A program made the position numbers and the translations under genes. From Luteolibacter flavescens (GTDB taxonomy: Bacteria > Verrucomicrobiota > Verrucomicrobiia > Verrucomicrobiales > Akkermansiaceae): a stretch of 64,000 nt of DNA. Each line of letters begins with the position of its first letter. Positions within the stretch are counted from its first letter, which is position 1. The notes under the pieces were generated by a model. The model saw only the letters and a program-made list of their open reading frames with translations, made no database searches and was not told the origin of the DNA. Below are positions 17,951 through 26,713 of this stretch, piece by piece. Where the stretch lies: contig NZ_JAPDDS010000002.1 of NCBI RefSeq assembly GCF_025950085.1, positions 62,001 through 126,000 on the forward strand. The letters run 5' to 3'.

Positions 17951-18946
17951 ATGAAAATCCGGACCTACCTCCGGCGACCGCTTCTGGCCGCCATCTTCGC
18001 CGCGCTGCCCGGCCTCGCGATTGCGCAGGATCCCGCGCCACCGACCGGCCCCGCCGCCGGGGAGCAGTCTCCCGACGATGCTGATGTCGAGTCGCTCGGC
18101 AAGGCCGCCGAGCGCTTCGTCGCTGCCTTCAATGCGAAGGACGCCGCCACCATCGCCGGGCTCTTCCTGCCGGAGGGCGAGATGATCGCCCGCGATGGCG
18201 AGACCTACCGCGGCCGCGAGGCCATCGAGGCACGCTACCGGGAGATTTTTGAAAAGGACGACGATGTCCCGCAGGTAGCGCTGGAAGCCTCGGCGGTGCA
18301 TCTCATCGCGCCCGGCGTGGCCATCGAGGAGGGCACGGTCCACTTCACCACGTCCGAGAGCGAGCCGGTGAAGTCGATCCGCTACTCCGCCACCCAGGTG
18401 AAGCAGGCGGATGGCACCTGGCTCATCGCCAGCACCCGCGATCACCTGGAAGTCACGCCTCCGTCCGAGCGCCTGAAGCCCCTCGGCGGCCTGGTCGGCG
18501 AGTGGACCTATGAGAGCGGCGAGGGCGTCCGCACCGACCTCGCGATGGATCTGGATGCGAGCGGGAATTTCCTCCTCGGTGAAGCGGTGGCATCCGATGC
18601 CGACGGCGGCGTCCAGAATACGACCATCCGCATCGGCTGGAATCCCGCGACCTCGTCGGTCTTCTGGTGGACCTTCGACAGCGACGGGGGAAATGCCAGC
18701 GGCCAGTGGACCCGCAGCGGCGAGGGCTGGCTGATCCGCACCAGCGGCGTGACCGCGGATGCCGAGACCAGCGCCGCCACCCAGCGGCTATCCTTCGACG
18801 GGGAGGACACCCTCGTGTGGACCTCCACCGACCGCGTGCTGGATGGCGAGACGCAGCCGGACGTCGAGATCCGCTTCGTTCGCCGCGCACCCGACCCGGA
18901 TGCCGGTCCGGTGGCCGATACCCCGGAAGCGCCCGAGGGCGAGTGA
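17951..18946 (+). CDS. Secreted SnoaL-like/DUF4440 protein with C-terminal lipocalin-like domain
   Basis: 331 aa. The signal peptide MKIRTYLRRPLLAAIFAALP is cleaved after AIAQ. Residues about 38-160 form an NTF2-like domain of the SgcJ/EcaC (DUF4440) type: LGKAAERFVAAFNAKDAATI, LFLPEGEMIARDGETYRGRE and KQADGTWLIASTRDH. Residues about 175-310 look like a second beta-barrel domain (LGGLVGEWTYESGEG, ending VEIRFVRR). The role is unknown; secreted members of this layout are common in planctomycetes and verrucomicrobia. Its 5' leader contains a hairpin at 17905-17926 (CCCATCT/AGATGGG). It is 22 bp upstream of the next gene and probably co-transcribed. Confidence 0.78.
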   Translation: MKIRTYLRRPLLAAIFAALPGLAIAQDPAPPTGPAAGEQSPDDADVESLGKAAERFVAAFNAKDAATIAGLFLPEGEMIARDGETYRGREAIEARYREIFEKDDDVPQVALEASAVHLIAPGVAIEEGTVHFTTSESEPVKSIRYSATQVKQADGTWLIASTRDHLEVTPPSERLKPLGGLVGEWTYESGEGVRTDLAMDLDASGNFLLGEAVASDADGGVQNTTIRIGWNPATSSVFWWTFDSDGGNASGQWTRSGEGWLIRTSGVTADAETSAATQRLSFDGEDTLVWTSTDRVLDGETQPDVEIRFVRRAPDPDAGPVADTPEAPEGE

Positions 18947-18968
18947 ACCCCTATCATCCTTTCCCATC

Positions 18969-20885
18969 ATGAAACTCCTCACCCCATGGATGGTCTTCGC
19001 CACCATCTGCTCCCTCATCCTCACCGACGCGGATGCCCGCGGCGATGGTGCCCAAGGAGCCAATGCCCGGGGCAAGAATGCCGCCGGGGTCTCCCGCGGG
19101 CCCGGTGGTAATGCCCGCCCGGCCCCGCGCAGCCCGATGACCGGCTCGCGCCTGAACCGCCCTCAAGCCCGGCCCGCCGTACGTCCCCAACCTGCCGTCC
19201 GGCCCACTCCGAAGCCACAGGTGCGTCCCGGCGGCGGGGGTGCGGTCCCGCAGCGACCCGTCGTGCGCCCGGCACCGATTCCACAGGTCCGCCCTGGTGC
19301 AGGTGGCGCCCAGCGGCCCGCGGTCCGGCCCGGCGGCAATATCAAGCCGATGCCCGTGCCCGCCCGCCCGGGGACCAAGCCCGGCAACGTGACCTACCCG
19401 CGCCCCGGCCAGCGGCCCGGCGGTGGAGGCAATATCATTCGTCCTCCCGGCGGAGGGAAGCCGGTCATCCGTCCCGGTGGCGGCAATGGCCTGATCAACA
19501 AGCGCCCGGTGGTGATCAATCGCCCCAATTTCAACCCCCGCCCGGCAAACCGCCCCGGCTGGGGGAACAACTGGGGCAACTGGGGAAAATGGAACAACAA
19601 CCGGCCCGGCCGCCCCGGCTACCGGCCGAACGTGAACATCACGAACAACGTCAACATCCAGATCAACAACAACTTCCGCCGCTACAACAACTGGGGCTAC
19701 CGGCCTGCCTACTGGGGCAGCCGCCCGTGGTGGAATGCGAACCATTACCACGGCTGGCACCATGGCTCCTGGAACTACGGCTGGAATCGCCGCTGGTATG
19801 GCCACTACCACTGGAACCGCCCGCGCCCCCTGCCGGGCTACGTGATCTATGACGATCGCGGCAGCTTCTCCGATGGCGTCGCCTGGGGACTCGCCGCGTG
19901 GGGGCTGGGGAACCTGATCTACAACCTCGGCTACCAGACCTACACAAATCCCTACCCCGCGCCGCCCGTCCAGAGCAGCACCGGCGTCACCGTCATCAAC
20001 TACCGCGAGCCGATCACCGTCTCCGCCGGAAAGCTGCCACCGGGTGACGAAACCGCGGACGATAGCGCCGAGGAAAAGGCCAGCGCCGCCCTTGAGGCGT
20101 CCCGCGCCGCCTTCAAGCGCGCGGACTACCTCGCCGCGCTGAAAGCCGCAGACGAATCCATCGCCTGGGTGCCGGGCGACACCGCCGTCCACGAGTACCG
20201 CGCGCTGATCCTCTTCGCCCTCGGCAAATACGGCGAGGCCGCCGGCGTGCTGAATCCCGTGCTCGCCTCCGGCCCCGGCTGGGACTGGACGACCATGACC
20301 GGCCTTTACGGTTCGCAGACCGTCTATACCGAGCAGCTCCGCCGGCTCGAGGACTACACGCGCGCCGCGCCGACGAATGCCGCCGCCCGCTTCCTGCTCG
20401 GCTACCACTACCTCGTCTGCGCCCATCTCGATCAGGCCTACGAGCAATTCGACCAGGTGACGAAGCTCCAGCCCGCGGACACCATCGCCGCCCAGCTCCG
20501 TGATCTCTGCGCCTCCTCCATCTCCCCGGACACGGGCGATGACACCACCGCCGATCCCCCCGTGGAATCGGAGGCACCCGCCGGCCCGGTGCTCGCCGCC
20601 GATCAACTCGTCGGCACCTGGGTCAGCGACCGCGGCGCACAGGGTGGCAAGGTCACGCTGAAGCTCGGCGAGGACGGGACATTCTCCTGGTCCTTCGCCA
20701 AGGACGGCGAGAACACCGACCTCGCGGGCACCTTCAGCATCGACGAGCGCGGCCTGCTGGTCTTGGAAAGCGACGACTCCCAGATGGTCGGCGAGGTGAA
20801 GCTGCCCGCGGACAAGAAGCTGAACTTCGTCCTCTCCGGGGGACCGCAGGGCGATCCGGGGCTCGATTTTGACAAGGCGCTGTGA
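18969..20885 (+). CDS. Secreted Pro/Gly/Asn-rich protein with TPR-like C-terminal region
   Basis: 638 aa. The signal peptide (MKLLTPWMVFATICSLILTD) is followed by about 180 low-complexity residues rich in RP, PGG and VRP repeats. Next comes an Asn/Trp/Tyr/His-rich stretch (NNWGNWGKWNNNRPGR, NHYHGWHHGSWNYGW). After a short hydrophobic GVAWGLAAWGLGNLIYNLGY there is a helical TPR-like region (about 420-520: SRAAFKRADYLAALKAADES, LLGYHYLVCAHLDQAYEQF). The end is a small beta domain (LVGTWVSDRGAQGGKVTLKL). The layout suggests a cell-envelope protein with a wall- or matrix-spanning segment, which is inference. It may be expressed with the upstream NTF2-like gene. Confidence 0.75.
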   Translation: MKLLTPWMVFATICSLILTDADARGDGAQGANARGKNAAGVSRGPGGNARPAPRSPMTGSRLNRPQARPAVRPQPAVRPTPKPQVRPGGGGAVPQRPVVRPAPIPQVRPGAGGAQRPAVRPGGNIKPMPVPARPGTKPGNVTYPRPGQRPGGGGNIIRPPGGGKPVIRPGGGNGLINKRPVVINRPNFNPRPANRPGWGNNWGNWGKWNNNRPGRPGYRPNVNITNNVNIQINNNFRRYNNWGYRPAYWGSRPWWNANHYHGWHHGSWNYGWNRRWYGHYHWNRPRPLPGYVIYDDRGSFSDGVAWGLAAWGLGNLIYNLGYQTYTNPYPAPPVQSSTGVTVINYREPITVSAGKLPPGDETADDSAEEKASAALEASRAAFKRADYLAALKAADESIAWVPGDTAVHEYRALILFALGKYGEAAGVLNPVLASGPGWDWTTMTGLYGSQTVYTEQLRRLEDYTRAAPTNAAARFLLGYHYLVCAHLDQAYEQFDQVTKLQPADTIAAQLRDLCASSISPDTGDDTTADPPVESEAPAGPVLAADQLVGTWVSDRGAQGGKVTLKLGEDGTFSWSFAKDGENTDLAGTFSIDERGLLVLESDDSQMVGEVKLPADKKLNFVLSGGPQGDPGLDFDKAL

Positions 20886-20964
20886 TACCTTCAGCCCGGT
20901 CCAGTGCCGCTCCAAGCGACGCCGGGCCGGGATTTTCCGAGGAATCACAATTTTCCTACCAAAA

Positions 20965-20994
20965 TTGTCTTGCCACGAGGGTCCGCCCGATTAT
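20965..20994 (+). promoter_or_regulatory. Probable sigma-70 promoter of tRNA-Glu
   Basis: TTGTCT (20965-20970) and GATTAT (20989-20994) are spaced by 18 bp in an AT-rich pocket, 33 bp before the tRNA. The match to the -35/-10 consensus is moderate. Confidence 0.4.
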
Positions 20995-21027
20995 TTTTCC
21001 GCCCGCCGCACGCGGCGCCAATAACAA

Positions 21028-21102
21028 GACCCGTTCGTCTAACGGTTAGGACTCTAGATTTTCATTCTAGCAATAGGGGTTCGATTCCCCTACGGGTTGC
21101 CA
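21028..21102 (+). tRNA. tRNA-Glu, anticodon UUC
   Basis: The sequence folds as a complete 75-base cloverleaf. The acceptor stem pairs GACCCGT (21028-21034) with ACGGGTT (21092-21098). The anticodon stem CTAGA/TCTAG encloses the loop TTTTCAT, giving anticodon TTC. The T arm contains GGTTCGATTCC, and the CCA end is genomically encoded at 21100-21102. It is a single gene with its own promoter-like element and a terminator immediately downstream. Confidence 0.95.
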
Positions 21103-21110
21103 CTTTCGAA

Positions 21111-21143
21111 AACGCCACTTTCTCCGGAAAGTGGCGTTTTTCT
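21111..21143 (+). terminator. Rho-independent terminator of tRNA-Glu
   Basis: A perfect 12-bp stem, AACGCCACTTTC (21111-21122) with GAAAGTGGCGTT (21127-21138), has the tetraloop TCCG and is followed by TTTTCTTT. It may also stop leftward transcription, because the complementary strand shows the same hairpin. Confidence 0.9.
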
Positions 21144-21178
21144 TTGGTCTGCGGGAGGACGATCCCGGAAGCGTCCGC

Positions 21179-22909
21179 TCACTCCTTCCACGCCGCGCCG
21201 CTGTCGAGGTAGTCCGCGACCTCCCCGCGATCCCCCGCAGGCAAGGAGGAAATCCAGGCACGCGCGGCTGCCGGCTCATACTCGGCCCAGCGCCCGGCCA
21301 GATTCTTCGCCGCCCACAGGCGGGCGGTGCCCTCGGGCAGGCTCGCCACCCAGCGGCCCGCCGCCCGCGGATCACGCAGTCCCCACCCGCTGGCGAACTG
21401 GGAGATACCCTTCTCCACGTCTTCCGCCGTCATCCCCTCTCCCGACGACGGGTCAACGAGCAGATGCCCGTAAGCCGCTGCGGCTAGCTCATGCGGGATT
21501 TCATCGGACGCTTGCCCGATCAGATTCGCTGCGATCTTGCCCTTCTCCCCGGCCGGAAGCCCCTGAAACGCCGCAGCCGCCTCCATCGCCTCGCTGGCAT
21601 CCCACGTTGTGGCGATATTCCCGTCAGCATGACGCGTGTCATCGGTGAAGCTGGCGATCCACTCGGGAATGGAATTCACTTGGGCGGGCTGTGGATCGAC
21701 CGTGCGAATCGCGACCCCAAAAGTAGTGTCGAGCCGTTCATTCGCGAGCGCTATATCCTCAGGGTCCGTTAGGCAGGCCAACAGGTCGTCGGCATCTTTC
21801 TGATCCTGAAAGTTGCGACGGTTGAAACAAGCTTCCACCAGATATCTGCGCTCGTCCGCTGACAAGGAATTCGTCTCCAAAAGCCGAAGCGCCTCTCCAG
21901 GTGTTTGCGTCGCCCAGGCATTAAGCGACAGCGATCGGACAAGCCTCACATCCTCCTCATTTAATCCTACCGCACTCAGATCAGCCGCCAACCAGCGTGC
22001 GGGATCGTTTGTGGAGAAGCCCATGATCCTTCCCCGGATCGCTGCCTCCAGCCACCCCGGTGGTAGCGATTCCGCGATATCTAGCAGCCCGTCGATGCCA
22101 CTGCTGAAATCGCTTATGGCACGACTGAAGCGATCCCTTCCATCGGGCTCGTTCACGAGAGCTAGCACGGTCGTGGCGAAGTCCTTTTCAAGAGCGATCG
22201 TGTCAAAACAGGCCCTCGCCTCCATCTTGAGATCATCCGGCCATCCATTCATCCGGGCGGAAACGATTTCCGGATTTGATTCCGCCATCCGAAGAAGAAG
22301 CCTCGAAAAGAAAGGCTGCTCGAAAGCCCCGGCATCTCTCCAAAGCTCCGAAAGTTTGTCGGCCAGTACTTCCGGAATTTCTTCCAAGAACACATCCAAG
22401 TACCAGATCATGGGAAGGTAATCGCCCTTTTGACGATGGGATAGAATAACCTTGAATGCCGCCTCCGGATCTCCCTCGGCCCAACGCTGGATCATTGTGT
22501 CCAGTGCGGCATCCTCCGACCGGATGAGATAGTCGATCAGCCCGGCGGGATCATTCTCCAACCAGCGATCCCGGACGATCCGCTCGAAAACCAGCGACTC
22601 CATCGAGTCCCGCATGCCGAACCACCCGGCGGCAAGCCATTGCTCCAATTGATCCACGGGGATGGCTGCGGCCAACGCGAGCGTCGCGCGCATCCGCTCG
22701 TCAGCCGTGCGGGCCGCCCGGACAGGTGCGAGGAGCTTCTGAACCGATGCCGGAAGCCCTGATTTCATCTCCTGACGTGCGGTCTTCGTGGACAAGGCTG
22801 GCGGATCAGACGTGACAGCGGCTTCCCGATCGCCACTTGCCAGCCAGCCCGTGAGAACCCCTGCCGCCAAGGCGAGCAGGCCGAGGGATGATGTTCGGGA
22901 GGCTTTCAT
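21179..22909 (-). CDS. Membrane-anchored helical repeat protein with DP motifs (second of a pair)
   Basis: 576 aa. The N-terminus TSSLGLLALAAGVLTGWLAS is a single hydrophobic anchor or signal segment. The rest is almost entirely helical and contains recurring motifs of the type W...DP..A: RWLENDPAGLIDYLI, RWAEGDPEAAFKVIL, GLRDPRAAGRWVASLP and WAEYEPAAARAWISSLPAGD. These recur at irregular intervals, like a degenerate TPR/HEAT-type solenoid. No catalytic motif was recognised. The start codon overlaps the stop of the upstream paralogue by four bases, so both are translated from one mRNA. The family is recognisable by pattern in verrucomicrobia, but its function is unknown to me. Confidence 0.75.
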   Translation of the reverse strand: MKASRTSSLGLLALAAGVLTGWLASGDREAAVTSDPPALSTKTARQEMKSGLPASVQKLLAPVRAARTADERMRATLALAAAIPVDQLEQWLAAGWFGMRDSMESLVFERIVRDRWLENDPAGLIDYLIRSEDAALDTMIQRWAEGDPEAAFKVILSHRQKGDYLPMIWYLDVFLEEIPEVLADKLSELWRDAGAFEQPFFSRLLLRMAESNPEIVSARMNGWPDDLKMEARACFDTIALEKDFATTVLALVNEPDGRDRFSRAISDFSSGIDGLLDIAESLPPGWLEAAIRGRIMGFSTNDPARWLAADLSAVGLNEEDVRLVRSLSLNAWATQTPGEALRLLETNSLSADERRYLVEACFNRRNFQDQKDADDLLACLTDPEDIALANERLDTTFGVAIRTVDPQPAQVNSIPEWIASFTDDTRHADGNIATTWDASEAMEAAAAFQGLPAGEKGKIAANLIGQASDEIPHELAAAAYGHLLVDPSSGEGMTAEDVEKGISQFASGWGLRDPRAAGRWVASLPEGTARLWAAKNLAGRWAEYEPAAARAWISSLPAGDRGEVADYLDSGAAWKE

Positions 22910-24441
22910 CGCCAGATCATGAAATGATCGAATTTGTCCAGTTCAGACTCCGATAGCTCCGCACCATCGATCCATGCATCGGCAGCAGCAGGTTCAGCAT
23001 TTTTCCAATCGATCAAGATCTCCACCCGGAGGCTCGTCCGCGAATCCTCGTCCTCGATCTGCCCTGCCGACTGCAGCGCGTCGGCATACCTGGAGGCGCT
23101 GGAAAGTCGTCTGGCGACTGCGGTCTTGCCGCGATCGCGAAGCGGTCCGGGTGGCTGCTCTGAGAGCCAGCCGGAGAAATCCTCCAGATTTTCAGAGGCC
23201 CACTTGCCCCCCACACGCGCCATGACCTCCACGCCATGGCGGCTGGCGACGTCCATGGTGGCCCGAGGATCGGCAGCGACCAATCCTTCAATAAAGTCGC
23301 CCACCCCGGCGATTGCATCCACGGTTTCGGTGTCCGTGCCACCATCTGAATAGCGGATTTGTGAGATCCGATTCAGCGCGTCCGGGAGCGTCTGGAAAAC
23401 TTCATCGAAGCGTGCCAAGGCCTGCCGCGGATCTCCGGCAATCATTTCATGGCCTAGCAGCGCAAGTCGCTCGGCCTTGATCCGTGGTGAGTCCGTTGAC
23501 CTGGCCATCTCCAGCGCGGCAGCGGGATCACTCTTCGAGAGATGGGCGAAGGCCGCGCGCTCCAACTGCCACTTCAGCATCCCCGAACGGCTCCTCGCAG
23601 CCAATTCGGCAAGCAGCTCGGGATGCGCCTCCTCAAGGGTCTCGATGAACTCTTCCTCGAAGTCTCCCCCGGTCCGGTCCGGATGCTCCTCCAGCCACGC
23701 CAGTGCTGAGTGAGGATCTTCCCGGGTCCATCTCTCAATGACCTCGGTCTCCCCGGACCCGCCACGTTTCCGCAGGAACAGCAAGGCCCCGGCGGGATCG
23801 GTGGCGGCCAGGTCCATCGCGATCTGCTCGAAATCCATGTGGTAATCGCCATGCTCCGGATGCGCCTCAATCGCCCACTTCACCCGCTGCGGGTGAAAGC
23901 GAGCGAGCGACTGCATGACATCATCAAAGAATTCGCCGGGCACCTCGCGGACAGCCGTTTCGGGGTCATTCATTGCCCATGCCCACCAACAAGCCGATAG
24001 CTTGGTGTCATCGGACTTCGCCGCGTCGAGAGCACCTTGGGGATTCAGCTTCGTCCAACGGGCAAATAGCAGCTTCAGCACCTCATCGTCCGCTTCACTC
24101 CGTTCATCGTAGCCCTGGAGAAATGCCTGCATCTGGCGTTCATCCGCATCCAGCAGCCAGAGCGCGAGGTGCCGGTAGAGCGAGGCGTCATCCAGCGCCA
24201 GCAGGCTCTCCACGGTATCGGTGGACTTCAGCTTTGGCAGGGCAGCTCCCGCACCGGACTCCATCCCGCCAAGGTCATGCCTCGACTGCACGGAGGCTTC
24301 CCCGGCCGGAGTCTCCTGCTCCCCGCCAAGATGCCGCGACCCGAAGCCGATGGCGAAGCCCGCGGTCAATGCCAACGGCACGAGAAGATATGCCTTTCGG
24401 ATCACTTGCCGTGACTTATCCGGCAGGCTGCGCGCGGACAA
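22906..24441 (-). CDS. Membrane-anchored helical repeat protein with DP motifs (first of a pair)
   Basis: 511 aa. A hydrophobic segment (KAYLLVPLALTAGFAIGFGS) near the N-terminus anchors the protein. The body repeats the same type of motif as its downstream neighbour: RWTKLNPQGALDAAK, WAMNDPETAVREV, LAATDPAGALLFL, RWTREDPHSALAWLEEH, LSKSDPAAALEMA, IAGDPRQALARF and WKNAEPAAADAWIDG. At least seven units are visible. The two proteins are probably tandem paralogues or two subunits of an extracytoplasmic assembly. The longest start is used; an internal start close to the hydrophobic segment is possible. Upstream lies a divergent promoter region shared with the MgtC-like gene. Confidence 0.75.
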   Translation of the reverse strand: MSARSLPDKSRQVIRKAYLLVPLALTAGFAIGFGSRHLGGEQETPAGEASVQSRHDLGGMESGAGAALPKLKSTDTVESLLALDDASLYRHLALWLLDADERQMQAFLQGYDERSEADDEVLKLLFARWTKLNPQGALDAAKSDDTKLSACWWAWAMNDPETAVREVPGEFFDDVMQSLARFHPQRVKWAIEAHPEHGDYHMDFEQIAMDLAATDPAGALLFLRKRGGSGETEVIERWTREDPHSALAWLEEHPDRTGGDFEEEFIETLEEAHPELLAELAARSRSGMLKWQLERAAFAHLSKSDPAAALEMARSTDSPRIKAERLALLGHEMIAGDPRQALARFDEVFQTLPDALNRISQIRYSDGGTDTETVDAIAGVGDFIEGLVAADPRATMDVASRHGVEVMARVGGKWASENLEDFSGWLSEQPPGPLRDRGKTAVARRLSSASRYADALQSAGQIEDEDSRTSLRVEILIDWKNAEPAAADAWIDGAELSESELDKFDHFMIWR

Positions 24442-24511
24442 GCCAAAGCGAGGACCATCGTTCCTTGCGCCACGGCGGGGGTGGACCTAACATGGCAGAC
24501 CCGATCCACCC

Positions 24512-25774
24512 ATGCCCGATCCCGAAACCATCCCCGGCACCCTGGAGCTGCTGAAGTCGCTCGGCACCGCGCTGGGGCTGGGCCTGCTCGTGGGCCTGCA
24601 GCGCGAGTGGACGCGCGACCGCATCGCGGGCATCCGCACCTTCGCGCTCGTCAGTCTCTTCGGCGCGCTGAGCGGGCTGATCTCACTGACCTTCGGCGGC
24701 TGGGTCTTCGCCGCCTCCCTGCTCGCGTGCGTGGCAGTCCTTATCGTGGGGAATGTCACCGCGATGCGCGAGGGCAAGGCGGATGCCGGGCTCACCACGG
24801 AGATCGCCGTGCTGGTGATGTTCGTCACCGGTGCGGCGACCATGACCGGCTACCTCGTCGAGGCGGTGGTCTGCGCGGGCACGGTGATGGTGCTGCTGCA
24901 AAGCAAGGCACCGCTGCACGGCATGGTGCGGAAGATCGGCGAGGACGACCTGCGCGAGATCGCCCGGCTGGTGCTCGCCGGACTCGTGATCCTGCCGCTG
25001 CTGCCGAACAAGGAGATGGGCTACCTCGGCGTGCTGAATCCCTTCAAGATCTGGCTGATGGTCGTGCTCATCATCGGCATGAGCCTCGCCGCCTATCTCA
25101 TCGGGAAATTCATGAGCGGGGCGAAGGGCGCGGCTGTCGCAGGCATTCTCGGCGGACTCATCTCCAGCACCGCCACTACCGCGAGCGTGTCACGTCGTAG
25201 CCGCGATGCAGGAGCAGGCAGCGTGATGATGGCGGCCATCATCATGACCGCGTCATCCGTCGTCTTCGTCCGCGTGATCGCCGAGGTCGTGGTGGTCGCC
25301 CCGAGCCAATACAAGGCACTGCTTCCACCTCTGCTCGCCATGATGGGATGGACGGCCATCGTCGCCGTGGTCACGCATCGGCTTGCGTCAAAGGAAGGTG
25401 CCCCACCGAAAGAGGAAAGCGCTCCCTCCGAACTGAAGGGAGCGATCGTCTTCGGCCTGCTCTACGTGCTCGTGCTCTACGGCGTGGCACTGGCGAAACA
25501 GCACTTCGGCAATGCCGGCCTCTACGTGGTGGCTGCCGTCTCCGGCCTCACCGACATGGACGCAATCACGCTTTCAACGGCAGGCATGGTGAACTCCGGC
25601 CACGTCGATCCGAAGACCGGCTGGCGCGTCATCCTTCTCGGAGGCCTCGCCAACCTCATTTTCAAGGCGGGGATGGCGGTGAGCCTCGGCGGGAAAGGAT
25701 TCCGCGTGCCGGTGATCTCCGGATTCGCCGCCTCCTTTGCAGGAGGCCTGGCGATCTTCTTTCTCTGGCCGTGA
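24512..25774 (+). CDS. MgtC/SapB-family membrane protein with DUF4010 domain
   Basis: 420 aa polytopic inner-membrane protein with about a dozen hydrophobic segments. The N-terminal part (LGTALGLGLLVGLQREWTRD, then GIRTFALVSLFGALSGLIS) is the MgtC/SapB signature with its conserved GLQRE..R. The C-terminal part from about residue 190 matches DUF4010: GILGGLISSTATTASVSRRS, VSGLTDMDAITLSTAGMV and ILLGGLANLIFKAGMAVSLG. The fusion is common in bacteria. MgtC proteins affect magnesium homeostasis or ATP synthase, but no substrate is established for this fusion. It is monocistronic and divergent from the DP-repeat pair. Confidence 0.9.
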   Translation: MPDPETIPGTLELLKSLGTALGLGLLVGLQREWTRDRIAGIRTFALVSLFGALSGLISLTFGGWVFAASLLACVAVLIVGNVTAMREGKADAGLTTEIAVLVMFVTGAATMTGYLVEAVVCAGTVMVLLQSKAPLHGMVRKIGEDDLREIARLVLAGLVILPLLPNKEMGYLGVLNPFKIWLMVVLIIGMSLAAYLIGKFMSGAKGAAVAGILGGLISSTATTASVSRRSRDAGAGSVMMAAIIMTASSVVFVRVIAEVVVVAPSQYKALLPPLLAMMGWTAIVAVVTHRLASKEGAPPKEESAPSELKGAIVFGLLYVLVLYGVALAKQHFGNAGLYVVAAVSGLTDMDAITLSTAGMVNSGHVDPKTGWRVILLGGLANLIFKAGMAVSLGGKGFRVPVISGFAASFAGGLAIFFLWP

Positions 25775-25786
25775 ACGTGGCCCGCG

Positions 25787-25936
25787 TCAGCTCGCCGTGT
25801 CTTCGTGCGGGTGCTTCATTTCATGAAGCTCGTGAAGGCGCTGCTGCTGGCGCTGGACATGTTCGGCCTTGAGCTTCTTTTGCAACTGCTGCTGCTCGTG
25901 AAGCTTCCGTAGTGCTTTTGGATTCTTGTCGCCCAT
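25787..25936 (-). CDS. Small charged coiled-coil-like protein
   Basis: 49 aa, starting MGDKNPKALRKLHEQQQLQK. It is rich in Lys, Gln, Glu and His, with a heptad-like spacing of Leu and probably one long helix. The MGDKNPK opening resembles small basic proteins found in many bacteria, but I assign no function. It lies convergent to the MgtC-like gene, with stop codons 12 bp apart. The ATG is preceded by no strong ribosome-binding site, so expression is plausible but not certain. Confidence 0.5.
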   Translation of the reverse strand: MGDKNPKALRKLHEQQQLQKKLKAEHVQRQQQRLHELHEMKHPHEDTAS

Positions 25937-26005
25937 GGTTTTGGAAATGGGGGTTCAAGGATACCATGAACCCTTTTCCATGATCCGCAAGCGACGGGGA
26001 ATCCG

Positions 26006-26320
26006 CTAGCCCTTTGCCTTTGCGAGTGCCCGCACGTACTTGCCGGGGTTCTTGTTGAACTTCTTCAAGCACGGCTTGCAGCAAAACTCGAAGGTCTGCC
26101 CTTCGTACACGGTCGAGACTCGCTCGTCCATGTCATCGAGGCCGTCGTCCGTGACCAGACAGGTCTTCAGCGGATAGGGCTTCGGCTTCGCGGCCACCTT
26201 CTTCTTCGCCACCTTGGCAGTGGAGGAAGCGGGTGCCGCATCGGTGGTGGCGGCAGGCACCGGCGCGGCGCAGGACGCCAGGCCGAGTGCCAGCACGGTG
26301 AGGATCAGGGTCGCCTTCAT
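26006..26320 (-). CDS. YHS-like metal-binding lipoprotein (second copy)
   Basis: 104 aa from the ATG at 26320; a GTG at 26326 that overlaps the upstream stop is also possible. The N-terminus MKATLILTVLALGLASCAA has a lipobox (LASC). After an Ala/Lys-rich linker comes a YHS-like domain: CLVTDDGLDDMDERVSTVYE, then FEFCCKPCLKKFNKNPGKY. The CCKPC motif and the Cys in the upstream TCLVT segment are likely metal ligands. The domain resembles YHS/TRASH-type copper or heavy-metal sensors and carriers. It follows a paralogue and the multicopper oxidase on the same strand, so a periplasmic copper-handling role is the best inference. Confidence 0.78.
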   Translation of the reverse strand: MKATLILTVLALGLASCAAPVPAATTDAAPASSTAKVAKKKVAAKPKPYPLKTCLVTDDGLDDMDERVSTVYEGQTFEFCCKPCLKKFNKNPGKYVRALAKAKG

Positions 26321-26322
26321 CT

Positions 26323-26568
26323 TCACGGGATCTTCGCGAGGTTGGCATCGAGGTTCTTCTCGAACTTCGCGATGCAGGGCTTGCAGCAGAACTTCACTTC
26401 CTGGTCGCCATAGACCTTCGTCACCGGCGTGCCCATCGAGCCGAGCTTGTTATCCGTGAGCGCGCACATGTCGCTGGTGTAGCGCTTCACGTTTGCGGAG
26501 GAGGTGCCGCCGGTGCCTGCACAGGAAGCGAGGAGGGCGGTGGTGATCAGGGTCAGTATCGTTTTCAT
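26323..26568 (-). CDS. YHS-like metal-binding lipoprotein (first copy)
   Basis: 81 aa. MKTILTLITTALLASCAGT shows a signal peptide with lipobox (LASC). The mature protein has YTSDMCALTDNKLGSMGTPV followed by VKFCCKPCIAKFEKNL, the same CxxT...CCKPC..KF arrangement as its downstream paralogue. The two genes are translationally coupled: the stop overlaps a possible GTG start, and the next ATG is 3 bp away. Together with the oxidase upstream they form a metal-handling set. The short linker here, compared with the longer Lys/Ala linker of the other copy, is the main difference. Confidence 0.78.
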   Translation of the reverse strand: MKTILTLITTALLASCAGTGGTSSANVKRYTSDMCALTDNKLGSMGTPVTKVYGDQEVKFCCKPCIAKFEKNLDANLAKIP

Positions 26569-26655
26569 GTTCGTATCGTATGTTATCGTGTTTGTCGGAA
26601 AGTGGCGGGTTGGGAAAAAGTAGCGGGGTGTTGGTAGCCGTGGCGTTGATCGTAG

Positions 26656-26700
26656 CTGGGGCATCCTGCCCCAGTCCGTTACAGGGGCGTCCCGCCCCTG
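26656..26700. repeat. Double-hairpin palindromic repeat (REP-like)
   Basis: Two 7-bp stems follow each other: CTGGGGC/GCCCCAG around ATCCT (26656-26674) and CAGGGGC/GCCCCTG around GTCCC (26682-26700), separated by TCCGTTA. A second copy lies at 34661-34705 with base changes on both sides of each stem. This copy sits between the oxidase gene and the YHS lipoproteins and could weaken readthrough to them. Confidence 0.8.
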
Positions 26701-26713
26701 CTCTTGCTGGCTC

